Of a stretch of DNA of 46,318 nt, positions 17,921-24,735 are shown one piece after another; within the stretch, counting starts at the first letter, position 1, and each line of letters opens with the position of its first letter. The position numbers and the translations under genes were made by a program. Location: the NCBI GenBank assembly GCA_046598395.1, contig JBKJIQ010000023.1, positions 1 to 46,318 of the forward strand, written 5' to 3'. This stretch comes from JAENVU01 sp046598395 (GTDB lineage: Bacteria > Actinomycetota > Acidimicrobiia > IMCC26256 > JAENVU01). A model generated the notes under the pieces. It searched no databases. It had not been told where the DNA came from and worked only from the letters and a program-made list of their open reading frames with translations.

Positions 17921-19171
17921 ATGCGACTCGGTGACGTGGCGAACGCGGACGCGATCCAATACGGCAAGCCGCTCGACGGCGTGCGCGTGCTCGCCGCCGA
18001 ACAGATGCAATCCCTGCCGTACGCAACCCAACTGCTCGCCCGGCTCGGAGCCGAGGTCATCAAGGTCGAGCACCCCGTCAACGGAGAATCCGGGCGAGGA
18101 TCGTCGCCCGCCATGATCGACCCCGAGGGTCGGGCGGTGGGCGCGACCTATCTGCGCAACAACCTCGACAAGCGCAGCATCGGCATCGACCTGCGGAGCC
18201 CCGAAGGCGCCGAACTCTTCCGGATGCTGGTCCCCCGTTTCGATGTGATCGCCGAGAACTTCAAGGCCGGCACGATGGATCGCATGGGCCTCGGCTACGA
18301 GACCATCGCCGGTATCCATCCCGGCGCGATCTACGTGTCGATCTCGGGTTTCGGCAACACCGGTGGGTCGCCGTACCGCGAGTGGCCCGCCTACGCGTCA
18401 GTGGTCGAAGCGATGTCAGGGATCTACGATTGGAAGTCCGGCCCCGATGAACCGCCCGTGACCATCCCCGTGGGAGCACTCGGCGATATCAGCTCTGCGC
18501 TCTTTGCGGTCATCGGAATTCTGAGCGCACTGCGCCATCGCGAACACACCGGCGTTGGCCAGTACGTCGACATCGCGATGCTCGACGCGACGCTCGCCAT
18601 GACCGACGTCGTCACCAATTTCTGGTCCTTGGGAGTTCGTCCCGAACCCGACAAAGCCCTGCAAGTGATCTGCGAGGGCTTCCGCGCATCAGACGGATAC
18701 GTCGTGGTGCAGATCGTGCGCGAGCCCCAGTTCGAGAAGCTCGCAACGCTGATCGGCCATCCCGAATGGATCGACGACCCGCGCTTCGCCACCCGCGCCG
18801 GATGGGGACCCCACCTCGAATCGGTGATCCGCCCCGCAGTGGAGGCGTGGGCCATCACTCGCACCAAGCTCGAAGCCGCGCAACAGCTCACCGAGGCGGG
18901 CATCGTGGCGGGGCCGAGCAACCGCGCGCCCGATGTAATCGCAGATCCCCACGTGGCGGCGCGCCACATGCTCGTGGAGATGCCACGCACCGATGGCGTG
19001 GACGAGCCGATCCTGATTCCGGGCAACCCGGTGAAGCTCTCGAAGATGGCCGAGGGCCCCGAGACCCGGGTGCCGTGGGTCGGTGAACACACCGCCGCGG
19101 TCCTCGCGGCCGAACTCGGCTTCGATGCCGACCGCGTCACAGAGCTACGCAACCGCGGGGTCGTCACCTGA
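17921..19171 (+). CDS. CaiB/BaiF CoA-transferase family III protein
   Basis: 416-residue class III CoA-transferase, moving CoA between carboxylic acids or racemising 2-methylacyl-CoA. The N-terminal Rossmann-like part has LARLGAEVIKVEHPVNGE and the DLRSPEGAELFRML segment; NFKAGTMDRMGLGYETI and YVSISGFGNTGG are family hallmarks, and GQYVDIAMLDATLAM follows. It is divergent from the OB-fold gene with a 66-bp spacer that must hold both promoters. The ATG at 17921 puts the start close to the conserved fold; an ATG at 17885 would add 12 residues. Its association with FadE and MaoC genes suggests activation or epimerisation of a branched acyl substrate. Confidence 0.9.
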   Translation: MRLGDVANADAIQYGKPLDGVRVLAAEQMQSLPYATQLLARLGAEVIKVEHPVNGESGRGSSPAMIDPEGRAVGATYLRNNLDKRSIGIDLRSPEGAELFRMLVPRFDVIAENFKAGTMDRMGLGYETIAGIHPGAIYVSISGFGNTGGSPYREWPAYASVVEAMSGIYDWKSGPDEPPVTIPVGALGDISSALFAVIGILSALRHREHTGVGQYVDIAMLDATLAMTDVVTNFWSLGVRPEPDKALQVICEGFRASDGYVVVQIVREPQFEKLATLIGHPEWIDDPRFATRAGWGPHLESVIRPAVEAWAITRTKLEAAQQLTEAGIVAGPSNRAPDVIADPHVAARHMLVEMPRTDGVDEPILIPGNPVKLSKMAEGPETRVPWVGEHTAAVLAAELGFDADRVTELRNRGVVT

Positions 19172-19194
19172 GCGACCCATTCGGTCGCGAACGG

Positions 19195-19368
19195 TCAAGG
19201 AGCGGGCGTCTGGAATTGGCGAGTCCGGAGGCGCCGGTCGCCGGGGTCGAGTTCGATCCGACCGAGCGTGAGGTTCACTGCTTCCACGACGTCGGTGAGG
19301 CTCGGGTCGGCCTCGATGCGGTTCATGTCGTCGTCGGCTTCAGGTAGGAAGCCCAGGTCAAATGCCAT
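19195..19368 (-). CDS. Short RelE/ParE-toxin-like protein, probably truncated
   Basis: 57-residue reading frame starting MAFDLGFLPEADDDMNRIEA and ending shortly after LRTRQFQT. The pattern resembles the N-terminal two helices of RelE/ParE-type toxins, but the C-terminal beta sheet that would carry catalytic residues is missing, so it is likely inactive. It faces away from an antitoxin-like gene across an AT-richer spacer with inverted repeats. Family assignment is from general pattern only and is weak. Confidence 0.35.
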   Translation of the reverse strand: MAFDLGFLPEADDDMNRIEADPSLTDVVEAVNLTLGRIELDPGDRRLRTRQFQTPAP

Positions 19369-19377
19369 ACTCAAGTT

Positions 19378-19416
19378 GTACCACAAAACCATTTTTGGTA
19401 CTTGCCAAATGTGGTA
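19378..19416. promoter_or_regulatory. Nested inverted repeats between toxin- and antitoxin-like genes
   Basis: TACCACA (19379-19385) is mirrored by TGTGGTA (19410-19416), and GTACCA (19378-19383) by TGGTAC (19396-19401). The stretch is clearly richer in A/T than its surroundings and lies in the divergent spacer. It looks like an autoregulatory operator of the kind bound by antitoxins. Confidence 0.45.
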
Positions 19417-19484
19417 GGGTGGCGTACGCTTCTAGAGTACGACCGGTCAGAGCGACCGCGTTGAGGAGACGAGTGGGTGCCGGA

Positions 19485-19733
19485 ATGACAGTTGGAAAGG
19501 TGAGTCTTGACCCACGCCGTCGGACGAGCCTGGCAAAGTTCGGTCGCAAGGAAGACCTGGAGTACTTGGTCGACGAGCAACCCGACGGCACCTTGGTGCT
19601 GACGCCGGCAGTGACGATCAGCGCGACGGAACTCGCGATCCTCCGAGACCCAGAGCTGCGCGAGTCACTGACGCGGCCGTTTGAGCGCTCCGAGATCCGC
19701 AGCCGCGGAAGCTTTGCGAAGTACGCAGACTGA
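19485..19733 (+). CDS. AbrB/MazE-like antitoxin-type small protein
   Basis: 82-residue protein. The N-terminal half, VGKVSLDPRRRTSLAKFGRK followed by EDLEYLVDEQPDGTLVLTPA, resembles the swapped-hairpin DNA-binding fold of AbrB/MazE antitoxins. The acidic and helical C-terminal half ending RGSFAKYAD would be the toxin-binding arm. It starts at an ATG at 19485 that follows an in-frame GTG-rich leader, so the exact start is uncertain. No intact toxin follows: downstream lies a regulator fragment on the other strand. It may be an orphan or act with the truncated toxin-like gene facing it. Confidence 0.5.
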   Translation: MTVGKVSLDPRRRTSLAKFGRKEDLEYLVDEQPDGTLVLTPAVTISATELAILRDPELRESLTRPFERSEIRSRGSFAKYAD

Positions 19734-19734
19734 C

Positions 19735-19956
19735 TGGCAGCTGCGCATCGATACGATCCGCGGCCTCGCGCCAGGTCTGAGCCAGATCGAAGCCATCGGG
19801 CTTGACCACCATCTCGCCAGTGCGCTCGACCGCGCTCACGCGGTCGACGCAAAACGTACGCATCCCGGCCGCAGTGTCCGCGATCAGATACCACACCGAT
19901 CCCTTCGCGACGATGCCGAGCGGGACGCACGCCGTGGGCGGGCCCCGCCGCCGGCA
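19735..19956 (-). pseudogene. WYL-domain regulator fragment
   Basis: About 74 codons match the core of WYL-domain (YafY-type) transcriptional regulators: VPLGIVAKGSVWYLIADTAA, then MRTFCVDRVSAVERTG and VVKPDGFDLAQTWREAADRI. The N-terminal helix-turn-helix and the C-terminal extension are absent, and the reading frame beyond both ends is non-coding in character. It is the scar of a lost regulator gene. Confidence 0.65.
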
Positions 19957-20052
19957 CGTTGCATCAGGCTGACCCCCCACTCCCGCACCTTCAAAGTCAC
20001 CGCCCCACACCGACAACCCCCAAAGTGCTCGCAACCGATGGGAGCCCGTAGG

Positions 20053-20071
20053 ATCTGACGACCCGTCAGAT
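20053..20071. promoter_or_regulatory. Perfect 19-bp palindromic operator upstream of acyl-CoA dehydrogenase
   Basis: ATCTGACGACCCGTCAGAT: 8-bp arms around a 3-base centre, with no mismatch. It ends 27 bp before the FadE start codon, where a repressor would block transcription. The CTGACG/CGTCAG half-site is typical of TetR-type regulators of lipid and CoA metabolism genes in actinobacteria. No TetR gene lies in the window, and I did not find a second perfect copy. Confidence 0.65.
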
Positions 20072-20098
20072 TTTCCCTTGCGCAGCTCAGGAGCAGGC

Positions 20099-21319
20099 AT
20101 GGACTTCGAGTTCTCTCCCGAACAGCTTGCGTTCGCCGTCGAGGTCCAGGCCTTCCTCGACGCCAACGACGACCCCGAGGTCTTCGACGTCACTCGCGAG
20201 AACATGGCCCAGATCGTGGATACGCCCAAGCGGCGCGCGTTCATGGCGAGTCTCGGTGCGAAGGGCTGGCTCGGGCTCACCTGGCCCGAGCAGTACGGCG
20301 GATCCGCGGGCGAAGGCGTGTACGAGTTCCTCCTGAACGAGGCACTCGCGGGGCGCGGTGGCCCGCAGATCGGCAAGGGGGTGGGCATCATCGGCAAGAC
20401 GTTGATCGCCCAGGGCAACGACTTCCTCAAGGAGACGTTCCTGCCGATGATCCTGCGTAACGAGGTGGAGTTCGCGGTGGGCTACAGCGAACCCAACGCC
20501 GGGTCCGACGCGGCGTCGATGCGGTTGAAGGCCGAGCCCGCGGAACGCGACGGCGTGACCGGCTGGCTCCTCAACGGCCAGAAGACCTGGACCACCTCGG
20601 CGCACTTCGCCGAGTGGTACTGGCTCGGTACTCGCACCAACCCCGCCGAGAAACATCGCGGCATCACGCTGATGCTCGTGCCGCTCGATCAGCCCGGCAT
20701 CACGATCAACGCCATCAAAACCATGGGTGGCGTCCCGATGGGCGACGAGCGCACGAACGAGGTCTTCATCGAAGATGTCTTCGTGCCCGACGACTATGTG
20801 GTCGGCGAGGTCAACAAGGGATTCCAATACATCTCGCAGGCCCTCGACCTCGAGCGGTTCACCATGTTCACCTTCGCGCCGATCGAGCAACGCCTCGACC
20901 TGCTGATCGAGTACGTACGCACCGAAACGCGCGACGGCGTTCCGCTGCGCGACGACCCGGTGATCCGCCGTGAGATCGCGCGCCTCGTTACCGACGCCGA
21001 GGTTGCACGCGTCCTCGGATTGCGGGTGGTGGCAGAGTCGATGAAGGCGGAGAAGACGCCGGGCACACCGCCGCCCACGATCGAGTCATCGCAGTACAAG
21101 CTGTTCGCCACCGAGTTTTCCCGACGGCTCGCGAGCCTCTCGATGGACATCGCCGGGCCCGGTGGAGTCCTGCGGGTCAAGACCGAGACCGCGCCCATGG
21201 AGGGCCGGTCGGAGTCCACCTACCGCTACACCGTCATCGACACCATCGGCGGCGGATCCTCCGAGATCCAAAAGAACATCATCGCCCGCCGCGGCCTCGG
21301 ACTCGCGAAGACCTTCTGA
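20099..21319 (+). CDS. Acyl-CoA dehydrogenase (FadE-type)
   Basis: 406-residue FAD-dependent acyl-CoA dehydrogenase, introducing the alpha-beta double bond in an acyl-CoA. It has the N-terminal helical domain (FEFSPEQLAFAVEVQAFL), the middle beta domain with FAVGYSEPNAGSDAASM and GQKTWTTSAHFAEWYW, and the C-terminal helical domain ending IDTIGGGSSEIQKNIIARRG. ATG 20099 has GGAG about 8 nt upstream. It is the first gene of a plus-strand run: CoA-transferase, two MaoC hydratases and a second dehydrogenase follow with tiny gaps or overlaps. The second FadE in the operon suggests a heteromeric alpha2beta2 dehydrogenase, as in actinobacterial sterol degradation. The upstream palindrome implies repressor control. 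Confidence 0.93.
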   Translation: MDFEFSPEQLAFAVEVQAFLDANDDPEVFDVTRENMAQIVDTPKRRAFMASLGAKGWLGLTWPEQYGGSAGEGVYEFLLNEALAGRGGPQIGKGVGIIGKTLIAQGNDFLKETFLPMILRNEVEFAVGYSEPNAGSDAASMRLKAEPAERDGVTGWLLNGQKTWTTSAHFAEWYWLGTRTNPAEKHRGITLMLVPLDQPGITINAIKTMGGVPMGDERTNEVFIEDVFVPDDYVVGEVNKGFQYISQALDLERFTMFTFAPIEQRLDLLIEYVRTETRDGVPLRDDPVIRREIARLVTDAEVARVLGLRVVAESMKAEKTPGTPPPTIESSQYKLFATEFSRRLASLSMDIAGPGGVLRVKTETAPMEGRSESTYRYTVIDTIGGGSSEIQKNIIARRGLGLAKTF

Positions 21320-21322
21320 CCC

Positions 21323-22492
21323 GTGCCCGCATCCGGACTGCTCGACGGCATCACCGTCCTCGACCTCGCGAGCGTGGGTCCGGCCGCGCGCACGTCGCGT
21401 TGGCTCTCCGACTACGGCGCCCGCGTGGTGAAGGTCGGACCGCCACCCAAGCACGGCGGCGTGCAGATCACTCCCCCGTTCTACGCGTACGCGGGAAATC
21501 GCGGCATGCAACGCGTGATGCTCGACCTCAAAGCCCCGGCCGGCCGCGATGCATTTCTCGCGCTGACGGCCACGGCCGACGTAGTGATCGAGAGCTTCCG
21601 GCCCGGCGTGGTGGATCGCCTCGGCATCGGCGATGCCGCGGTCCGCGCCGCGAATCCGGGGATCGTCTATTGCTCAACCAGTGGCTACGGCCAACACGGG
21701 CCGAAGTCTCAGTGGGCCGGGCACGACCTCAACTACCTCGCCATGGGTGGCTACCTCCACTGCTCCGGGCGCGATCCTCTTGGCGGTCCTGCGCTCCCTG
21801 GCGCCACGGTGGCCGACAGTGCGGCGGGCGGCATGCAAGCGGTGATCGCAATCCTCGCCGCGCTCGTGGCGCGCGCGTCGAGCGGTGAAGGCGCGTACCT
21901 CGACGTTTCCATCGCCGACGGTGTGGTGGCGCTCATGTCACTCAATATCGACGAGTACTTCGCCACGGGTGAGGTACCGGGACCCCGACACAGTCTCCTC
22001 ACCGGTCGGTACGCGTGTTACGACGTGTACCCGTGCGGCGACGAAGAATGGGTCGCGGTCGGTGCGATCGAACCGCGCTTCTACGCGAACCTCTGCCGCG
22101 CGCTCGGCTGCGAGCAATGGATCGAGCACCAGAACGACGACGCCGTACAGGACGACATCCGCGCCGCGTTCCGTGCCGCGTTCGCCACTCGGCCTCGAGA
22201 TGCATGGGTTGCGGAACTCGGACCGGCGGATACCTGCGTGTCGGCCGTGGCATCGGTTCCCGACCTCGTGCACGATGAGCATCTCCGAGCGCGTGACGTC
22301 TTCGTGACCGCGTCGCGCGCCGACGGTCCGGATTTCGAACAAGTGGGGTGGCTGCTCGCGGGTGCCGACCGAGGTCAACCGACACCGCACGTCCTGGATG
22401 CCGGCGTGACCCACACCGACGATCTGTTGCGGGCTGCCGGTATCGACGATGCCGCGCTCGCCACGATGCACGAAGCAGGAGTGATCGCGTGA
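21323..22492 (+). CDS. CaiB/BaiF CoA-transferase / alpha-methylacyl-CoA racemase-like
   Basis: 389-residue class III CoA-transferase fold. It opens LLDGITVLDLASVGPAARTS and SDYGARVVKVGPPPK, with DLKAPAGRDAFLAL, ESFRPGVVDRLGIG and YCSTSGYGQHGP as family motifs and YLDVSIADGVVALMS in the second half. Compared with the transferase at 17921 it lacks the usual Glu after the KV motif (VGPPP instead of VEHP). This hints at a specialised or racemase-like role, needed to set 2-methyl stereochemistry before dehydrogenation. It starts with GTG 3 bp after the FadE stop, and its stop overlaps the next gene by 4 nt. Confidence 0.88.
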   Translation: MPASGLLDGITVLDLASVGPAARTSRWLSDYGARVVKVGPPPKHGGVQITPPFYAYAGNRGMQRVMLDLKAPAGRDAFLALTATADVVIESFRPGVVDRLGIGDAAVRAANPGIVYCSTSGYGQHGPKSQWAGHDLNYLAMGGYLHCSGRDPLGGPALPGATVADSAAGGMQAVIAILAALVARASSGEGAYLDVSIADGVVALMSLNIDEYFATGEVPGPRHSLLTGRYACYDVYPCGDEEWVAVGAIEPRFYANLCRALGCEQWIEHQNDDAVQDDIRAAFRAAFATRPRDAWVAELGPADTCVSAVASVPDLVHDEHLRARDVFVTASRADGPDFEQVGWLLAGADRGQPTPHVLDAGVTHTDDLLRAAGIDDAALATMHEAGVIA

Positions 22493-23001
22493 GCACAGTT
22501 CCGGCCGACGTCACGGCCCTCATCGACCAGATCCAATACGAGGAGACGGGCGAGTTCCCCGTGGAGCGCGGGTACGTGTGGACCTCGTGCGCGTCGGTCG
22601 AGAATGGGAACCCGCTCTTCTGGGACGATGCCGTGGCGGCCGAGATCACCGGCGGGCCCATCGCGGCACCCACCATGCTCTCGGCGTGGTTCCGCCCGCA
22701 CCACTGGAGCCCCGGGCGCACGGAGCAGCCGATGCCACTCCAAGTGCACTTCGACCTGAAGGAGATCTTCGGGCTCCCCGAGGCAGTGATGAGTGACAAC
22801 ACGATCATCTTTCACGAGCCGGTCCGCCCGGGCGACCGCCTCCGCACGCGTCAGCTGTTGCGATCCGTGAGCGAACCCAAGACTACGAAGCTCGGAACCG
22901 GACGGTTCTGGGTCATCGACGTGGAGTACCTCAACCAGAACGACGAGCTCGTCGGCGTCGAGAGTTACACCGGCTTCGGCTACCGGCGGGGGGAAGCGTG
23001 A
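22489..23001 (+). CDS. MaoC-like / FAS1-type hydratase subunit (N-terminal half type)
   Basis: 170-residue hot-dog-fold protein. The start region ALIDQIQYEETGEFPVERGY and the later GGPIAAPTMLSAWF and HEPVRPGDRLRTRQLLRSV match MaoC dehydratase N-terminal (FAS1_DH) domains. These often lack the catalytic Asp/His and pair with a catalytic MaoC subunit. The next gene supplies such a partner with a 4-nt overlap, so a heterodimeric enoyl-CoA hydratase like ChsH1/ChsH2 is likely. GTG 22489 gives ATGA-type coupling with the CoA-transferase. Unlike ChsH2 it has no DUF35 domain of its own; the DUF35 fusion sits in the divergent operon. Confidence 0.82.
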   Translation: MSTVPADVTALIDQIQYEETGEFPVERGYVWTSCASVENGNPLFWDDAVAAEITGGPIAAPTMLSAWFRPHHWSPGRTEQPMPLQVHFDLKEIFGLPEAVMSDNTIIFHEPVRPGDRLRTRQLLRSVSEPKTTKLGTGRFWVIDVEYLNQNDELVGVESYTGFGYRRGEA

Positions 23002-23474
23002 ACCGCCGTCTCTTGCTCGGCGACGTGACCGTGGGTGATGTCCTGCCGGAGCTCGTGTATCCGGTCAGTGCCACCACGATCGTGCTCGGTGCCCTTGCCG
23101 CGCGCGACTGGCGGCCGATGCACCACGACCATGACTTCGCGGTCAAACGCAACGGCACCCAGGACATCTTCATGAACACACCGAACCAGGCCGCATGGTT
23201 CGAGCGCTTCGTCACCGACTGGACCGGACCCATGGGACGGCTCGGCCGGATGAAGTTCCGCATGTTGGGCTCCGTCTTCCCGGGCGACACGATGACGATG
23301 CACGGTCTCGCCACCAGCGTGGAGACCGATGCCGCTGGCTGCGGTTGGATTTCGCTCACCGTTTCGCTGAGCGTGGCCGGAGACCTCAAGACCGATTGCG
23401 CAATCCGGGTCGCCCTCCCCACGACCGCGACCGACAACCCGTGGACGCGTCGGGGCGACGCATGGCAACCATGA
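22998..23474 (+). CDS. MaoC-like enoyl-CoA hydratase, catalytic subunit type
   Basis: 158-residue hot-dog-fold hydratase. The family's catalytic motif is visible in AARDWRPMHHDHDFA (Asp, then His after four residues, plus following His/Asp), and PNQAAWFERFVTDW and RMLGSVFPGDTMTMHG are characteristic later segments. It would hydrate the trans-2-enoyl-CoA made by the dehydrogenases. The GTG start overlaps the previous gene by 4 nt, so the two subunits are almost certainly made together. A 44-bp gap separates it from the second FadE. Confidence 0.85.
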   Translation: MNRRLLLGDVTVGDVLPELVYPVSATTIVLGALAARDWRPMHHDHDFAVKRNGTQDIFMNTPNQAAWFERFVTDWTGPMGRLGRMKFRMLGSVFPGDTMTMHGLATSVETDAAGCGWISLTVSLSVAGDLKTDCAIRVALPTTATDNPWTRRGDAWQP

Positions 23475-23518
23475 ACCTCTCATTCCCATTGACCCGCACA
23501 CCCAACAGGACGTAGACG

Positions 23519-24646
23519 ATGGATCTCGAGTTCACCGCCGAGCAAGAAATGTTGCGAGAGATGGTGCGCGGCCTCTGCGCCAGCGCGTCACCCCTGGAGC
23601 AGGTGCGCGCCCAGGAAGATGATCCGATCGGGTATTCGTCCGACTTCTGGGGCCAGCTCATCGAGCTCGACCTGATCGGGCTCATGCTCCCCACCGAGTA
23701 CGGCGGTTCGGGCATGAGCGCGATCGAAGGAGCTGTGCTCTACGAGGAGTTCGGACGCGCGCTCGTGCCGTCGCCGCACTTCGTGAGCGCGGTGTTGAGC
23801 GCGGGAATCCTCCAGCGCGGCGCGACCGACGCCCAGCGTTCGGAATGGATCCCCCGCATTGCCGCGGGCGATGCGATTCTCACCCCGGCCTGGCTCGAGC
23901 CGAAGGGCAGCTTCGGCCCGCGCGGGGTACAGACCACCGCAACGTCCGACGGTGACGGCTTCCGGCTCGACGGCGAGAAGTGGCACGTTGCGTTCGCGTG
24001 CGGCGCGACCCGGCTCGTGGTGCTGGCGCGCACGGGCGACGCCGAGACCGACATCGACCTCTTCCTCGTGGATCCCACGGCCGACGGTGTGACGCTCACG
24101 CAACAGATGACCCTCGCCTCGGACACGCAGTACGCGATCACACTCTCGGGTGTGCACGTTCAGGCGGCCGACCGCATCGGTGACGCAGGCACCGGTTGGT
24201 CCATCTGGCACGCCACGATGCTCGAAGGCGCGGTGTTGCTCGCGGCCCAGGCCATCGGCGGTGCGCGCCTCGCGTTGGAGATCACCACCCAATACGCCAA
24301 GGACCGCGAGCAGTTCGACAAGCCGCTCGGCGCATTCCAGGCAATCTCGCACTACCTTGCCGATGCATCCACCGCGGTGGAGGGTGGCACGGTCCTGGTG
24401 CACGAGGCCGCGTGGGCGTGCGCCGAAGGTCGACCAATCGACCGCCTCGCGCCGATGGCCAAGCTGTTCGCGTGCCGGACGTTCCGCGACACCACCGCGA
24501 TGGCCCAGCAGGTCTTCGGCGGCGTCGGGTTCACGTTGGAGTACGACATCCAGCTTTACTTCCGGCGGGCGAAGCAACTCCAGATCTCGTGGTGGGATGA
24601 CCGCGCCCTCGAAGACTTCATCGCGGCCTCCGTCCTCTCCAACTGA
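23519..24646 (+). CDS. Acyl-CoA dehydrogenase (second FadE subunit)
   Basis: 375-residue acyl-CoA dehydrogenase fold. It opens LEFTAEQEMLREMVRGLCAS; the helical C-terminal domain carries YAKDREQFDKPLGAFQAISH (FAD/adenine contacts) and QVFGGVGFTLEYDIQLYFRR. The middle domain motif is weak: the usual TEP..GSD is replaced by WLEPKGSFGPRG. One FAD/substrate half-site may therefore be degenerate, as in the ChsE1/ChsE2-type heterotetramers where each chain supplies part of the site. It ends the operon; AGGA lies before the ATG. The cognate partner is probably the FadE at 20099. Confidence 0.9.
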   Translation: MDLEFTAEQEMLREMVRGLCASASPLEQVRAQEDDPIGYSSDFWGQLIELDLIGLMLPTEYGGSGMSAIEGAVLYEEFGRALVPSPHFVSAVLSAGILQRGATDAQRSEWIPRIAAGDAILTPAWLEPKGSFGPRGVQTTATSDGDGFRLDGEKWHVAFACGATRLVVLARTGDAETDIDLFLVDPTADGVTLTQQMTLASDTQYAITLSGVHVQAADRIGDAGTGWSIWHATMLEGAVLLAAQAIGGARLALEITTQYAKDREQFDKPLGAFQAISHYLADASTAVEGGTVLVHEAAWACAEGRPIDRLAPMAKLFACRTFRDTTAMAQQVFGGVGFTLEYDIQLYFRRAKQLQISWWDDRALEDFIAASVLSN

Positions 24647-24735
24647 ACGCCTCAAACCGGCACGCCATCAGCTCTGGCCCTTGCGGCAATTCGCCGGTAA
24701 CGTCGGGATTCGGGGACCGATGAAGGGGATGGGGC

